Shown one piece after another: positions 18,290 through 29,185 of a DNA stretch of 64,000 bases; the stretch's first letter is position 1, and every line of letters starts with the position of its first letter. The position numbers were made by a program, and so were the translations under genes. Under the pieces are notes generated by a model that was given only the letters and a program-made list of their open reading frames with translations, was not told the DNA's origin and did no database searches. Where the stretch lies: positions 86,070 through 150,069 of the forward strand of contig NZ_JACX01000005.1 in assembly GCF_000518085.1 (NCBI RefSeq), given 5' to 3'. The DNA comes from Bartonella grahamii ATCC 700132 (GTDB taxonomy: Bacteria; Pseudomonadota; Alphaproteobacteria; Rhizobiales; Rhizobiaceae).

Positions 18290-19564
18290 TTAGTTTTCTC
18301 GCGCAATGGCTCTCCATCCGATATCACGGCGAACAAAACCTTCTGGCCAATCAATACAATCAACAGCTTCATAAGCACGTTTTTGTGCGTGCGTAATCGT
18401 TTTTCCTGTTGCTGTTATATTAAGAACACGTCCACCATTTGCAATGAGTTCTCCATCACGTAATACTGTACCAGCTTGAAAAACTTTCACATCGGGAAGA
18501 TTGTTTACTTTATCAACGTTACGGATAACAGTACCTTTTTGGGGAGAGTCTGGGTAACCATTAGCAGCCATAACAACGGTGAGAGCAGTTTTTTCAGACC
18601 ACCGAAGAGGCTTATTTTCAAGTTTTCCTTGAGCTGCAGCAAGAAAAATTGGCAAAATGTCATCTTTGAGGCGCATCATTAAAACTTGACATTCAGGATC
18701 ACCGAAGCGTACGTTAAATTCAATTAATTCGGGTCCTTTTTGCGTTATCATTAATCCGACGAAGAGAATACCTTTAAAGGGGGCGCCCATTTCTTTCATG
18801 CTTTTTAAAGCTGGTTCAACAATTTCTTTGAGGGTACGATTCACTATTTCTTGGGTCATGATGGGCGCTGGTGAATAAGCACCCATACCACCAGTGTTTG
18901 CTCCAATATCCCCATCACCTACACGTTTATGATCTTGAGCAGATCCAAAAGGAAGAGCAACTTTACCATCACAAAGGCAGAAGAAGCTTGCTTCTTCACC
19001 TTCAAGAAAAGATTCTACAACAATTTTGTTTCCTGCATCTCCAAATGCACTTTTGAAGCAGGCATCGACTGCATTAAATGCTTCTTCCATAGTTGTTGCA
19101 ACCACGACACCTTTGCCAGCTGCTAAGCCATCAGCTTTAATAACAATGGGAACACCTTGTTGATGAATGTAAGCTTTAGCTTTAGAAGCGTCATTAAAGC
19201 ATTGGTAACTTCCTGTAGGAATGTTATTCTTACGACATAAATCTTTCGTAAAAGCTTTTGAACCTTCTAGTTGAGCAGCTTTTTGAGTAGGACCAAATAC
19301 ACAGATGTTAGCGCTATTAAGAGAGTCTGTTATACCCGCAACCAATGGTGCTTCTGGTCCTACAATCACAAGATCGATAGAATGTTTTTTACAAAAATCA
19401 ATAACAAGGTGATGGTCATCAATGTTTAAATTAATATTTTCACCAAATTCTGTTGTTGCAGGGTTTCCAGGGGCACAATATAACTTTGTTAGCAGTGGTG
19501 ATGCTGCTATTTTCCATGCTAAAGCATGTTCTCGTCCACCTGAGCCAATAAGAAGAATATTCAT
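18290..19564 (-). CDS. purD: Phosphoribosylamine-glycine ligase (GAR synthetase)
   Basis: Second step of purine synthesis: ligates glycine to 5-phosphoribosylamine with ATP. The 424-residue product has the N-terminal [20 protein letters not shown], the ATP-grasp text [18 protein letters not shown] (about 138-155), SGLA-type loop [14 protein letters not shown], and [15 protein letters not shown] with the metal-binding Glu and Asn. The length is standard. AGGAG sits seven bases before ATG 19564. Divergent from ubiA across about 90 bases, so both promoters lie in that gap. Confidence 0.96.
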   Translation of the reverse strand: MNILLIGSGGREHALAWKIAASPLLTKLYCAPGNPATTEFGENINLNIDDHHLVIDFCKKHSIDLVIVGPEAPLVAGITDSLNSANICVFGPTQKAAQLEGSKAFTKDLCRKNNIPTGSYQCFNDASKAKAYIHQQGVPIVIKADGLAAGKGVVVATTMEEAFNAVDACFKSAFGDAGNKIVVESFLEGEEASFFCLCDGKVALPFGSAQDHKRVGDGDIGANTGGMGAYSPAPIMTQEIVNRTLKEIVEPALKSMKEMGAPFKGILFVGLMITQKGPELIEFNVRFGDPECQVLMMRLKDDILPIFLAAAQGKLENKPLRWSEKTALTVVMAANGYPDSPQKGTVIRNVDKVNNLPDVKVFQAGTVLRDGELIANGGRVLNITATGKTITHAQKRAYEAVDCIDWPEGFVRRDIGWRAIAREN

Positions 19565-19654
19565 TGCTTGCTCCTCTCATAAAAGATGATTAATCTTATC
19601 TCCTTCTCATAAGAATGAAATGTCTCTATCGCAAGACCAAAGGTAAATCATTTA

Positions 19655-20659
19655 ATGAAAAAAAATAAAAATATCGCGCATGTTCAGTCCTGTGAGAGTC
19701 AGGGACGGGTTATGGATGCATCTTCCAAACAATGGGTCTACAATTTTCTTCCCTGTTCTTTATGGTTTTATGCGCAATTAGCGCGTTGGGATCGGCCTAT
19801 CGGATGGCAATTGTTGATGTGGCCTTGTTTTTGGTCAACAACAATGGCTTTTTTCTCTTATGACATGCATTACGATACTCTTTTATCAATGTTTCTTCAT
19901 TGGGTTTGGTATCTTTTTCTTTTTTTTCTGGGATCTATTGCTATGCGAGGGGCAGGATGTACTTGGAATGATCTTATTGACCATAAAATTGATGCTCAGG
20001 TAGAAAGGACACGTTCTCGTCCATTGCCGACAGGTCATGTGAGTCGGTTTCAAGCAAGAGTTTTTATACTTATACAATGTTTGGTTGGTTTAGTCGTTTT
20101 ATCACAATTTAATAGGTTTAGTTTTTTTCTAGGTATTTCGTCATTGATAGCTGTTGCATTTTATCCTTTTATGAAACGCGTAACATATTGGCCGCAGTTT
20201 TTTTTAGGCGTTGCGTTTAATTGGGGGGCATTAATGGGGTGGGCTGTTGTCTTTGGAAGTTTAAGCTGGGCACCAATCTTGCTTTATGTGGGATCAATCT
20301 TGTGGACCATAGGATACGATACAATCTATGCACATCAAGATAAAGAAGATGATGCTACTGTTGGTGTTCGTTCTACGGCTCTTCTCTTTGGTAAAGGAAC
20401 CAAGCGTGCTTTAGTATTTTTGTATGGTGGTTTTGTGGTGTTTGTTAGTCTAGCATTTTATTTAGCTGGAGTCCCTGTTCTTAGCTTTTTGGGGATTTTT
20501 ATGGCAAGCATCCATATGTTTATTCAAATTAAAGTCATTGATATAGATGACAGTTCACAATGCCTCAGGCTTTTCAAATCTAATTCGCTTATTGGTTTTG
20601 TGATTTTTGCTGGTTTGGTATTTGGGGGTATATGGACGATATTTTATCCTGCTGTCTAA
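19655..20659 (+). CDS. ubiA: 4-hydroxybenzoate polyprenyltransferase
   Basis: Integral membrane enzyme that attaches the polyprenyl chain to 4-hydroxybenzoate in ubiquinone synthesis. It has about eight membrane helices and both aspartate-rich motifs: NDLIDHKIDAQVERTRSRPL (about 109-128) and YDTIYAHQDKEDD (about 223-235). The 334-residue length includes an N-terminal extension of about 35 residues before RWDRPIGW. An in-frame ATG at 19712 could be the real start. The likely donor is the product of the prenyl diphosphate synthase at 9-10 kb. Confidence 0.93.
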   Translation: MKKNKNIAHVQSCESQGRVMDASSKQWVYNFLPCSLWFYAQLARWDRPIGWQLLMWPCFWSTTMAFFSYDMHYDTLLSMFLHWVWYLFLFFLGSIAMRGAGCTWNDLIDHKIDAQVERTRSRPLPTGHVSRFQARVFILIQCLVGLVVLSQFNRFSFFLGISSLIAVAFYPFMKRVTYWPQFFLGVAFNWGALMGWAVVFGSLSWAPILLYVGSILWTIGYDTIYAHQDKEDDATVGVRSTALLFGKGTKRALVFLYGGFVVFVSLAFYLAGVPVLSFLGIFMASIHMFIQIKVIDIDDSSQCLRLFKSNSLIGFVIFAGLVFGGIWTIFYPAV

Positions 20660-20895
20660 AAATAAGTTAGCTAAAATCATAGTTTCTGCTGAATACAGTA
20701 TTTTCTTTTAAATAAGCTTGTTGCTAATCTGTTTTAAGCGATACAGTAGAAAATATTACCAATCAACTTTTACAGTGAAAATGAAATTCTTCTATTTAAA
20801 TAAAATGAATCATCTTCTTTTAGAATTTTTCAAATAAAAAATATTTGTTTAACTGTTGGGAAGAAAAAATCTTTATAACGATGAAGTTTGAAGGA

Positions 20896-21519
20896 TTAGG
20901 GATAAAGTTTTTGTCTTTTCCAATCGCTGTGTTCAACACAATCGCGTGTAAAAAGCAGACGATCATGTAAACGAAATGGGCGATCGCACCAGAACTCTAT
21001 AGAAAGGGGTTTAACACGAAACCCAGACCAATAAGGTGGTCGTGGAATATTGCCTAGAGCATAACGTGTAGTATAGTGAGCAATTGCTTTTTCGAGCACA
21101 AAACGATTGTCTAAAGGTTGAGATTGTTTAGATGCCCATGCACCAATTCGACTACCACGTGGTCGCGATTGGAAATAGGCATCGGCTTCTTGTTGACTTA
21201 CTTTTTCAACAATTCCTCTAATTCTGACCTGACGACGAAGCGATTTCCAATGAAAACCTAAGGATGCTTTCATTGATTTTAAAATTTCTTGTCCTTTACA
21301 GCTTTCATAATTGGTATAGAAGACGAAGCCTTGGGGACTGTAGTCTTTGAGGAGAACCATACGAACATTAGGGAGTCCTGTTTCGTCAACTGTTGCTAAT
21401 GCCATAGCATTTGGATCATTTATTTCACTTATCGTTGCTTCTTCAAGCCACTTTGCGAAAAGTTCAAAAGGTTTTTGCATTTTCATAAAATGATCATCTG
21501 TTGGTATTTTGTTGCTCAT
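20896..21519 (-). CDS. pdxH: Pyridoxamine 5'-phosphate oxidase
   Basis: FMN-dependent oxidase that makes pyridoxal 5'-phosphate, here needed for example by threonine synthase at 43-44 kb. The product (207 residues from ATG 21519) shows [23 protein letters not shown], the FMN-binding [41 protein letters not shown] and the C-terminal [13 protein letters not shown] and YP end. I chose ATG 21519, with GGAG five bases upstream; the frame extends to 21555 without family-like residues. Confidence 0.95.
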   Translation of the reverse strand: MSNKIPTDDHFMKMQKPFELFAKWLEEATISEINDPNAMALATVDETGLPNVRMVLLKDYSPQGFVFYTNYESCKGQEILKSMKASLGFHWKSLRRQVRIRGIVEKVSQQEADAYFQSRPRGSRIGAWASKQSQPLDNRFVLEKAIAHYTTRYALGNIPRPPYWSGFRVKPLSIEFWCDRPFRLHDRLLFTRDCVEHSDWKRQKLYP

Positions 21520-21813
21520 AGTTTCTCCAAATATCAGTGAGCATGGGTGAGGCATTTTCTCATTTACTTTATCATCAAAAAGCCAATGCTATTGTGTATT
21601 TCTATGGTAGTTTAATTATTTTTACTTTAGCATAGACTACAATGAGCTATATTAAATAAATGTCTCATTTTATCTGGTATTTTAGTTTACTGATAGACAT
21701 ATAAAGAGGAAAGAAGAAATTATTCTCTAAGAATAGACTGACGACGATATAAGGGATATTGAACAACGGATCAGTTGATATTTTGAAAACGAAAAAATTG
21801 AAAAGAGGGCAAT

Positions 21814-22716
21814 ATGCGTGATCCCTACACGATTCTGGGTGTGGCACGTACCGCAAAATCGCAAGAGATTAAATCGGCATTTAGAAGATTAGCAAAGAAG
21901 TATCATCCAGACCATAATAAAGATGATACAAAGGCTAAAGAAAAATTTGCTGAAATTAATCAAGCTTATGAAATTATAGGTGATAAGGATAAAAAGGCAC
22001 AATTTGACCGCGGTGAAATTGATATGGAAGGAAAACCGCTTTATCAAGCTTATGGTACTGGTGAAAATTTTAGCAATAAACAAAATCCCTTTTCAGGAAG
22101 AGCAAAGGGATTTGATTTTTCCTCTTCAGGTGGTGCAGGTTTTGATGCGAGTGATATTTTTCGGGATCTGTTTGGAGGAGGTAGTAGCTTTTCGAATTCC
22201 ACACACTATAACCGTCCCCAACAAGGAGCACATGTTCGTGCTAATCTTGCCATAACATTAGAGCAGATGGTTGGCGCAGAAAAGGTGGAAGCTGTTTTTC
22301 CAAATGGAAAAAAGTTAAAAATTAAACTTCCAGATTATATTGAAGACGGACAGACTATTCGATTAAAAGGTCAGGGAGAAGAGGTACCTCTTGGGCAAGC
22401 AGGAGATGCGTTGATAACCATTCAGATTCAAAAACATCCTCGTTTTCGGGTTGAAGGAAGAGCACTCCATCTTGATTTACCAGTTTCTCTTAAACATGCT
22501 GTTTTGGGAGCAAAAGAAGAAGTCGAGACGTTGGAGGGACGTGTGGTTTTAACGATTCCTGCTTGGTCAAGTTCTGATCGCGTTTTACGGTTGAAAGGGA
22601 AAGGGCTTCGTTTAAAAAATGGTACAAGAGATGATCTTTATGTGCATGTTCGCATTATGTTGCCGGAAGGTGAAAATGCCGCGCTAGAACAGTTTTTGCA
22701 AATGCAACAAGATTAA
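21814..22716 (+). CDS. DnaJ-like co-chaperone (CbpA type)
   Basis: J-domain protein that stimulates Hsp70 ATPase. The J domain occupies residues 2-68 with the HPD triad in [12 protein letters not shown] Gly/Phe-rich linker follows (about 80-135: [19 protein letters not shown]), then the two beta-sandwich substrate domains ([17 protein letters not shown] onward). There is no CxxCxGxG zinc-finger block, so it is class B (CbpA/DnaJ2) rather than DnaJ itself. AGAGGG precedes ATG 21814. It is monocistronic or weakly linked to fabI 120 bases downstream. Confidence 0.92.
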   Translation: MRDPYTILGVARTAKSQEIKSAFRRLAKKYHPDHNKDDTKAKEKFAEINQAYEIIGDKDKKAQFDRGEIDMEGKPLYQAYGTGENFSNKQNPFSGRAKGFDFSSSGGAGFDASDIFRDLFGGGSSFSNSTHYNRPQQGAHVRANLAITLEQMVGAEKVEAVFPNGKKLKIKLPDYIEDGQTIRLKGQGEEVPLGQAGDALITIQIQKHPRFRVEGRALHLDLPVSLKHAVLGAKEEVETLEGRVVLTIPAWSSSDRVLRLKGKGLRLKNGTRDDLYVHVRIMLPEGENAALEQFLQMQQD

Positions 22717-22844
22717 TTTTAAAATTTTCTATATATAAAAGCGTAGTTTTTGTTTGATTTTAAACCAATTGCTTGAAGAAAAAGTTGACCTGTGTCATAG
22801 GCAGATGAATAATATTAATTTTAAGTAACAATGGGGCAGTGCTG

Positions 22845-23663
22845 ATGGCTAAGAGTAATGGTTTATTGTACGGTAAGCGTGGTTTAATTTTGGGGTTGGC
22901 CAATAATCGCTCCATCGCTTGGGGAATCGCTAAAGCGGCAAGTAGCGCAGGGGCAGAGCTTGCTTTTACCTATCAGGGTGAAGCAATGAAAAAGCGTGTT
23001 GAGCCTTTGGCTGAAGAATTAAAGGGGTTTATTTGTGGACATTGTGATGTTTCTGACAGTGTCTCTATTGATACGGTCTTTAGAGAAATAGAGAAGAAAT
23101 GGGGAAAACTCGATTTTTTAGTTCATGCTATTGGTTTTTCTGATAAAGATGAATTAAGTGGTCGTTATATTGATATCAGCGAATCAAATTTTATGATGAC
23201 CATGAATATTTCCGTTTATTCCCTAACAGCTCTAACGAAGCGTGCAGAGAAATTAATGCCAGATGGTGGTTCAATCTTGACACTAACCTATTATGGTGCA
23301 GAAAAGGTTGTTCCCAATTATAATGTAATGGGGGTTGCCAAAGCAGCTCTTGAAGCGAGCGTGAAATATTTAGCGGTAGATTTAGGTCCTCAAAATATTC
23401 GTGTTAATGCTATATCTGCTGGACCAATTAAAACGTTAGCGGCTTCAGGTATTGGTGATTTTCGTTATATTTTAAAATGGAATGAATATAATGCTCCATT
23501 ACGTCGTACGGTAACAATTGAAGAGGTTGGTGATTCTGCACTTTATTTTCTTTCAGATTTGTCTCGTTCTGTTACCGGTGAAGTCCATCATGTCGATTCG
23601 GGTTATAATATCATAGGTATGAAAGCAGTTGATGCACCAGACATTTCTGTCGTTAAAGAATAA
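22845..23663 (+). CDS. fabI: Enoyl-ACP reductase (NADH)
   Basis: Last step of the fatty-acid elongation cycle. Short-chain dehydrogenase fold, 272 residues from ATG 22845: the cofactor loop ILGLANNRSIAWGIAKA (about 15-31), VHAIGFSDKDEL, LTYYGAEKVVPNYNVMGVAKAAL with the FabI-type Tyr-x6-Lys (YNVMGVAK), and SAGPIKTLAASGI. I preferred ATG 22845 with a G-rich stretch eight bases upstream over an in-frame GTG six bases earlier. It lies 150 bases before aroC, same strand. Confidence 0.95.
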   Translation: MAKSNGLLYGKRGLILGLANNRSIAWGIAKAASSAGAELAFTYQGEAMKKRVEPLAEELKGFICGHCDVSDSVSIDTVFREIEKKWGKLDFLVHAIGFSDKDELSGRYIDISESNFMMTMNISVYSLTALTKRAEKLMPDGGSILTLTYYGAEKVVPNYNVMGVAKAALEASVKYLAVDLGPQNIRVNAISAGPIKTLAASGIGDFRYILKWNEYNAPLRRTVTIEEVGDSALYFLSDLSRSVTGEVHHVDSGYNIIGMKAVDAPDISVVKE

Positions 23664-23811
23664 AGTTTGGTTTATAGGATTTTATTGGACAGCAGTAATT
23701 TGACCAAATTTAAAGTGGCTAAGAGTATTTGGGAGCAAAGAGCTACCTTGTGTATAGCACACAACATACGTTGTCGTTGTATATATTTGACAGAGAAACG
23801 GATCTTTTTTC

Positions 23812-24900
23812 ATGTCGCATAATACATTTGGTCATTTGTTTCGTGTAACAACATGGGGTGAAAGTCATGGTGCTGCTCTTGGTTGTGTCATTGATGGTTG
23901 TCCACCTGGAATTGTTTTTACTCTTGCAGAAGTTCAAGCTTATCTTGATAAACGCAAACCAGGACAATCAAAGTATACAACGCAGCGCCGAGAACCAGAT
24001 GAAGTAGAGGTCCTTTCAGGAGTTGTTGTTCAAGACGATGGGACGACATTGGTGACAACAGGTACACCAATTTCTCTGTTGATTCGAAACACAGATCAGC
24101 GTTCGAAGGATTATAGCTCGATTGCCCATCAGTATCGTCCAGGACATGCGGATTATACTTATGATATTAAATATGGCATTCGTGATTTTCGAGGTGGGGG
24201 ACGTGCTTCGGCACGGGAGACGGCAGCACGTGTTGCAGCTGGTGCCTTTGCTCGTAAAATCGTTCCTGGTTTGATTGTACGAGGAGCAGTGATAGCAATT
24301 GGTCCTCATAATATTAATCGTGATCGTTGGGATTGGTCAGAGGTTGATAATAATCCTTTTTTTACAGCTGATGCAGAGATGGTTCCCATTTTCAGTGATT
24401 ATATCAGTAAACTCTGTAAAGAGGGAACATCTGTTGGTGCGGTTGTTGAGATCGTTGCAGAAAATGTTCCGGCAGGTTTAGGAGCCCCTATTTACGCAAA
24501 GCTTGATCAAGATATTGCATCGTTACTTATGTCGATTAATGCGGTAAAAGGTGTGGAAATTGGTGATGGTTTTGCGGCAGCCCGCCTGAGGGGAGAAGAA
24601 AATGCCGATGAAATGCGAATGGGAAATGATGGAAAACCGCTTTTTTTATCCAATCATGCTGGTGGTATTTTAGGGGGAATATCGAGTGGACAGCCAATAG
24701 TTGCACGTTTTGCTGTAAAGCCTACTTCATCAATTTTAACGCCTCGTCGCTCCATTGATGTTGATGGTCATGATATAGATGTTATAACGAAGGGACGTCA
24801 TGATCCATGTGTTGGGATTCGTGCCGTTCCTGTTGGTGAAGCGATGGTTGCTTGTGCTATTGCTGACCATTATCTAAGACATCGCGGTCAAATTGGGTGA
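23812..24900 (+). CDS. aroC: Chorismate synthase
   Basis: Final shikimate-pathway enzyme: makes chorismate from EPSP using reduced FMN. The 362-residue product has all three family signatures: [18 protein letters not shown] near the N-terminus, [20 protein letters not shown] with [15 protein letters not shown] (about 108-142), and the late [12 protein letters not shown] / [18 protein letters not shown]. The length is normal. It is followed after 15 bases by the ribB-like gene. Chorismate also feeds 4-hydroxybenzoate for UbiA. Confidence 0.97.
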   Translation: MSHNTFGHLFRVTTWGESHGAALGCVIDGCPPGIVFTLAEVQAYLDKRKPGQSKYTTQRREPDEVEVLSGVVVQDDGTTLVTTGTPISLLIRNTDQRSKDYSSIAHQYRPGHADYTYDIKYGIRDFRGGGRASARETAARVAAGAFARKIVPGLIVRGAVIAIGPHNINRDRWDWSEVDNNPFFTADAEMVPIFSDYISKLCKEGTSVGAVVEIVAENVPAGLGAPIYAKLDQDIASLLMSINAVKGVEIGDGFAAARLRGEENADEMRMGNDGKPLFLSNHAGGILGGISSGQPIVARFAVKPTSSILTPRRSIDVDGHDIDVITKGRHDPCVGIRAVPVGEAMVACAIADHYLRHRGQIG

Positions 24901-24915
24901 TTGAGAAGGTGAATA

Positions 24916-26019
24916 ATGGCGTATGATGAAAAAAAAATTGTTTCTGCACTTAAAGCTTTTGAACGCGGTGAAATTGTTGTGGTGACAGATGATGATGACC
25001 GTGAAAATGAGGGTGATTTAACTGTTGCTGCAACGCATTGTACAGAAGAAAAGATGGCGTTTATTCTTCGTCACACAACAGGTATTGTGTGTACACCTAT
25101 GCCAAAAAAAGAAGCACAACGGTTTAATCTTGCTCCTATGGTACCAGATAATAACTCTGCACATGGGACGCAATTTACTGTTACTGTGGATTTTAAACAT
25201 GGGATAACGACGGGTATTTCCGCACATGACCGCACATTGGCAGTTCGTAATCTTGCTAATCCAAATGCTGTTGCTCACGATTTTGTCCGTCCAGGACATA
25301 TTTTTCCTTTGATTGCGCATGAAGGGGGGGTGCTCATGCGTTCAGGTCACACGGAGGCGGCTGTTGATTTATGTAAATTAGCTGGTTTGCCACCAGTTGG
25401 TGTTATTGGTGAGTTGGTCAATGATGATGGCAGCGTTAAACATGGCGATCAGATCATGAAATTTGCACAAGAACATCGGTTACATATGATAACGGTTGCA
25501 GATTTAATTGCTTACCGCCAACGTAAGGAAATATTGATCAAACATGTTGGAGAAATGCCTATTGAAACATCTATAGGTCCCGCTATTGTTCAAAGTTATC
25601 AACTCCCTTGGGAGGCCATTCAGCATATTGCAATTGTTTTTGGTGATGTCCGTGAGGGTGAGGATATTCCTGTGTATTTACATCATGAAAACATTATAAA
25701 TGACGTTTTTTGTCAAGCTTCAGATATTATGGTGATGATGCGGCATATGATGGAAAAAGAAAAACGTGGCATATTTATTTATTTGCGTAAAGGATCTGTT
25801 ATGCAATCAACTATTGATATTCAAAATATGGCAAGAGACAGTTCAGAAAACCATGTGCAGGCGATTGAACGCGAAGAAGAATGGCGCAAAATTGGTTTAG
25901 GATCACAAATTTTAAAATATCTAGGAATAGGCTCTGTTATTGTTTATGCTGCTAAAGAGCATCATTATGTAGGTTTAGAAGGTTTTGGAATTCATATATC
26001 TAGAACAGATATTTTTTGA
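24916..26019 (+). CDS. ribB: 3,4-dihydroxy-2-butanone 4-phosphate synthase with degenerate GTP cyclohydrolase II-like domain
   Basis: Makes the four-carbon precursor of riboflavin from ribulose 5-phosphate. Residues 1-205 form an intact RibB domain: [14 protein letters not shown] (acidic metal-binding loop), [13 protein letters not shown][11 protein letters not shown], and [17 protein letters not shown] with [11 protein letters not shown]. Residues about 210-367 align in length and order with GTP cyclohydrolase II, but the zinc Cys triad (C-x10-C-x-C in the RVHSECLTGD region) is replaced by [17 protein letters not shown], and the GRGIGL-type loop is absent. The C-terminal part is therefore probably not a cyclohydrolase. 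GAAGGTG precedes ATG 24916. Same operon as aroC and xseB. Confidence 0.9.
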   Translation: MAYDEKKIVSALKAFERGEIVVVTDDDDRENEGDLTVAATHCTEEKMAFILRHTTGIVCTPMPKKEAQRFNLAPMVPDNNSAHGTQFTVTVDFKHGITTGISAHDRTLAVRNLANPNAVAHDFVRPGHIFPLIAHEGGVLMRSGHTEAAVDLCKLAGLPPVGVIGELVNDDGSVKHGDQIMKFAQEHRLHMITVADLIAYRQRKEILIKHVGEMPIETSIGPAIVQSYQLPWEAIQHIAIVFGDVREGEDIPVYLHHENIINDVFCQASDIMVMMRHMMEKEKRGIFIYLRKGSVMQSTIDIQNMARDSSENHVQAIEREEEWRKIGLGSQILKYLGIGSVIVYAAKEHHYVGLEGFGIHISRTDIF

Positions 26020-26026
26020 GGTTCAT

Positions 26027-26281
26027 ATGAAAAAAGAGATACAAGAGGGGGATATTACGACCTTAAGCTTTGAGCAAGCGCTTAAGCAACTTGAAGTTAT
26101 TGTCGAAAATTTGGAACGTGGCGATGTGCCTTTGGAACAATCCATTGATATTTATGAACGCGGTGAAGCGCTTAAAAAGCATTGTGAAAAACTCTTAAGA
26201 GTTGCTGAAGCTAAAGTTGAAAAAATACAGCTTTCAGAAGACGGTTCTCCAAAAGGAGTAGAACCACTTGATGCTAAATAA
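26027..26281 (+). CDS. xseB: Exodeoxyribonuclease VII small subunit
   Basis: Small helical subunit that assembles on XseA to degrade single-stranded DNA. The 84-residue product shows the family core [20 protein letters not shown] then [24 protein letters not shown] 26027 lies seven bases past the preceding stop, with GAGG six bases upstream; an ATG at 25985 inside the upstream gene is in frame but less likely. The xseA partner is not in the window. In many Rhizobiales xseB precedes dxs, as here. Confidence 0.93.
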   Translation: MKKEIQEGDITTLSFEQALKQLEVIVENLERGDVPLEQSIDIYERGEALKKHCEKLLRVAEAKVEKIQLSEDGSPKGVEPLDAK

Positions 26282-26517
26282 TATTAAATATTTTGGATAT
26301 TTATTGTGAAACGAGAAGATATAATAACCTTTTTTATAGAAAATTAAATCGATTGATTTCTTTTTTATAAAATAAGTAAAAAATGAGGAAAGTATAGCTC
26401 ATCTCAAATAGAAAAGAGCATTTTTCAGTAAAAAAGATGCAAAACTGTAAATAAGAGTAGAGAAGATATATTTTTATCGTTTCGTTTTCTTGAGTTAAGA
26501 TAATAGAAAGGTTTTTT

Positions 26518-28425
26518 TTGTCTCAGGTCTTAACACCATTGCTTGACCATATTTGTTTTCCGCAAGATTTGCGGGCATTGCCTGAGTCTGATTTGGTACA
26601 GTTGGCTGATGAGTTGCGAACTGCAACAATTGATGCGGTTTCTGTAACAGGTGGTCATCTTGGGGCGGGACTTGGTGTTGTTGAGCTCACTGTTGCATTA
26701 CATTATATTTTTAATACACCAGAGGATAGGATTATTTGGGATGTTGGTCATCAAACCTATCCACACAAGATTTTAACGGGGCGTAGAGAAAAAATTCGCA
26801 CATTACGTCAAGAGGGCGGATTATCAGGTTTTACAAAACGTTCAGAAAGTGTGTATGATCCATTTGGAGCGGGGCATTCGTCTACTTCTATTTCAGCGGG
26901 GCTTGGCATGGCGGTGGCAAGTGCTTTGAAAGCAGAGACAAGACGCAATATCATAGCTGTCATCGGTGATGGTGCAATGTCTGCGGGCATGGCTTATGAA
27001 GCAATGAACAATGCTGGTGCTTTGGATGCACGCTTGATTGTTGTTCTTAATGATAACGATATGTCTATAGCACCACCTACAGGTGCTATGAGTGCACATC
27101 TTGCACGATTAGTATCTCGTCCTTCTTATCGTCATTTGCGTGAACGCGTAAAGATGTTGAGCGAAAAATTGCCAAAGTTTTTTTTGGATAAGGCGCGTCG
27201 TTCAGAGGAATTTGCGCGTGGACTTTTGGTTGGGGGAACTTTATTTGATGAGCTTGGCTTTTATTACCTTGGCCCCATAGATGGGCACAATTTGGGGCAT
27301 TTATTGCCTGTTTTAAAAAATGTTCGTGAATATCCTAGTGGTCCTGTTTTGGTGCATGTTGTCACACATAAGGGAAAGGGATATCCACCTGCAGAAGCCT
27401 CACCTGATAAATATCATGGTGTTAATCGTTTTGATGTCACGACAGGAAAACAGGTTAAAGCATCAAGTAATATTCTACCCTATACCAAGGTATTTTCTAA
27501 AGCTTTAATAGAAGAAGCTCGCCATGATGATAAGATTGTTGGCATAACAGCAGCGATGCCAACAGGGACAGGTCTTGATTCTTTTGCGAAAAAATTTCCT
27601 GAAAAAATGTTTGATGTTGGTATCGCTGAGCAACATGCCGTAACTTTTGCGGCAGGACTTGCTTGTGAAGGGTACAAGCCTTTTGTTGCAATTTATTCTA
27701 CTTTTTTACAGCGTGCTTATGATCAAATTATTCATGATGTATCAATTCAAAAATTACCGGTACGTTTTGCTATTGACCGTGCAGGTTTTGTGGGGGCAGA
27801 TGGTGCAACACATGCTGGAAGTTTTGATATTGTTTTTTTGTCCACTCTTCCTGGGTTTGTTGTTATGGCACCTTCTGATGAGCTTGAACTGATGCATATG
27901 GTGCGTACAGCTGCAGCTTATGATCAGGGACCAATTTCTTTTCGTTATCCACGTGGTGAGGGTATTGGTATAGATTTACCGCAACGTGGTGAGTTATTAG
28001 AAATTGGAAAGGGGCGTGTTCTGCGTGAAGGAAATAGGATCGCTTTGGTTTGTTTTGGAACGCGGATGTCAGAAGTGTTGCAAGCTGCTGATGCATTGGA
28101 GGCTGAAGGATTATCTACAACGGTTGCAGATGCACGGTTTGCGAAACCTTTAGATAAGGATTTGATGTGTCGTTTGGCACGTGAGCATGAAGTATTGGTG
28201 ACAATTGAAGAAGGGGCAATCGGTGGTTTTGGAGCGCACATATTACAATTTTTAGCGCAAGAAGGGCTCTTAGAGCATGGTTTGAAAGCTCGTACACTAA
28301 AACTTCCTGATGAGTATTTGAATCATGGTGCACCAGAAAAAGTTCTTTCACGTATCGGGCTTGATGCTATGGGTATTGTCAACACGGTTTTTGCTGCTTT
28401 AGGCCGCGAGATTCGAACAGGATAA
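26518..28425 (+). CDS. dxs: 1-deoxy-D-xylulose-5-phosphate synthase
   Basis: First enzyme of the MEP pathway; condenses pyruvate and glyceraldehyde 3-phosphate with thiamine diphosphate. The 635-residue product has [35 protein letters not shown], the ThDP motif [16 protein letters not shown], the second-domain Glu in [17 protein letters not shown], and the transketolase C-domain. The start is TTG 26518, with AAAGG six bases upstream and the family-like [10 protein letters not shown] following. The tlyA gene begins 16 bases after the stop. The unusual start codon may keep translation moderate. Confidence 0.97.
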   Translation: MSQVLTPLLDHICFPQDLRALPESDLVQLADELRTATIDAVSVTGGHLGAGLGVVELTVALHYIFNTPEDRIIWDVGHQTYPHKILTGRREKIRTLRQEGGLSGFTKRSESVYDPFGAGHSSTSISAGLGMAVASALKAETRRNIIAVIGDGAMSAGMAYEAMNNAGALDARLIVVLNDNDMSIAPPTGAMSAHLARLVSRPSYRHLRERVKMLSEKLPKFFLDKARRSEEFARGLLVGGTLFDELGFYYLGPIDGHNLGHLLPVLKNVREYPSGPVLVHVVTHKGKGYPPAEASPDKYHGVNRFDVTTGKQVKASSNILPYTKVFSKALIEEARHDDKIVGITAAMPTGTGLDSFAKKFPEKMFDVGIAEQHAVTFAAGLACEGYKPFVAIYSTFLQRAYDQIIHDVSIQKLPVRFAIDRAGFVGADGATHAGSFDIVFLSTLPGFVVMAPSDELELMHMVRTAAAYDQGPISFRYPRGEGIGIDLPQRGELLEIGKGRVLREGNRIALVCFGTRMSEVLQAADALEAEGLSTTVADARFAKPLDKDLMCRLAREHEVLVTIEEGAIGGFGAHILQFLAQEGLLEHGLKARTLKLPDEYLNHGAPEKVLSRIGLDAMGIVNTVFAALGREIRTG

Positions 28426-28441
28426 AAAATTCGAGTATGAT

Positions 28442-29185
28442 ATGGCTGCCAGAAAAAGGCTCGATATTCTCTTAGTTGAAAAAAACTTTTTTACGACACG
28501 TTCACGCGCACGTGATGCTGTCATGCGTCAAACTGTTAAAGTTAACGGCGAAATCGTTTTTAAAGCTGGGCAAATCGTTTTTGATGATGCAGAGATTGCT
28601 GTTTGTGATCCAGCGCAGAATTATGTTTCTCGGGCAGCGTTAAAATTGATTGCTGCACTTGATGCATTTCCGATTATAACAGATAAAGTGACGGCCATTG
28701 ATGTTGGCGCATCAACAGGTGGTTTTACACAAGTTCTCTTAGAGCGTGGATCGGCTCATGTAATTGCCGTTGATGTTGGGCATCATCAATTTGATAAACG
28801 TTTATTGGGCAACAGTGCTATAACGTTATTAGAAGGCTTGAATGTTAGAGATTTTCAACATAAACATTTAGGTGGGCGAGAAATTGATCTTATCGTTTCA
28901 GATGTTAGCTTTATTTCTCTCAAACTTGCATTGCCTCCCGTTTTGTCTTTAGCCAAGAAGGGTGCCCAAGCTGTTTTACTGGTAAAGCCTCAGTTTGAGG
29001 TTGGTCGTAAACACTTTAGTAAGGGAGGAATATTAAATCCATCAATAGCTAAAGAAATTGCTGAGGCGCTTTTTGTTTGGTTAAATACACAAACAGGGTG
29101 GAGCGCAAGAGGTTTAATTCCTTCCCCTATTACAGGTGGTGATGGCAACGTGGAATATTTACTATTCGGAGAAAAACAAGAGTGA
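28442..29185 (+). CDS. tlyA: TlyA-family rRNA 2'-O-methyltransferase / hemolysin-like
   Basis: The 247-residue product has an S4 RNA-binding domain (residues 3-62: KRLDILLVEKNFFTTRSRARD, VKVNGEIVFKAGQIV) and an FtsJ-like methyltransferase domain with motif I IDVGASTGGFTQVLLERG (about 84-101) and VSDVSFISLKLALPPVL. Family members methylate 16S and 23S rRNA riboses; hemolysin is a historical label. Downstream of dxs and overlapping the next methyltransferase gene by four bases, the common alphaproteobacterial order dxs-tlyA-rlmD-like. Confidence 0.92.
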   Translation: MAARKRLDILLVEKNFFTTRSRARDAVMRQTVKVNGEIVFKAGQIVFDDAEIAVCDPAQNYVSRAALKLIAALDAFPIITDKVTAIDVGASTGGFTQVLLERGSAHVIAVDVGHHQFDKRLLGNSAITLLEGLNVRDFQHKHLGGREIDLIVSDVSFISLKLALPPVLSLAKKGAQAVLLVKPQFEVGRKHFSKGGILNPSIAKEIAEALFVWLNTQTGWSARGLIPSPITGGDGNVEYLLFGEKQE

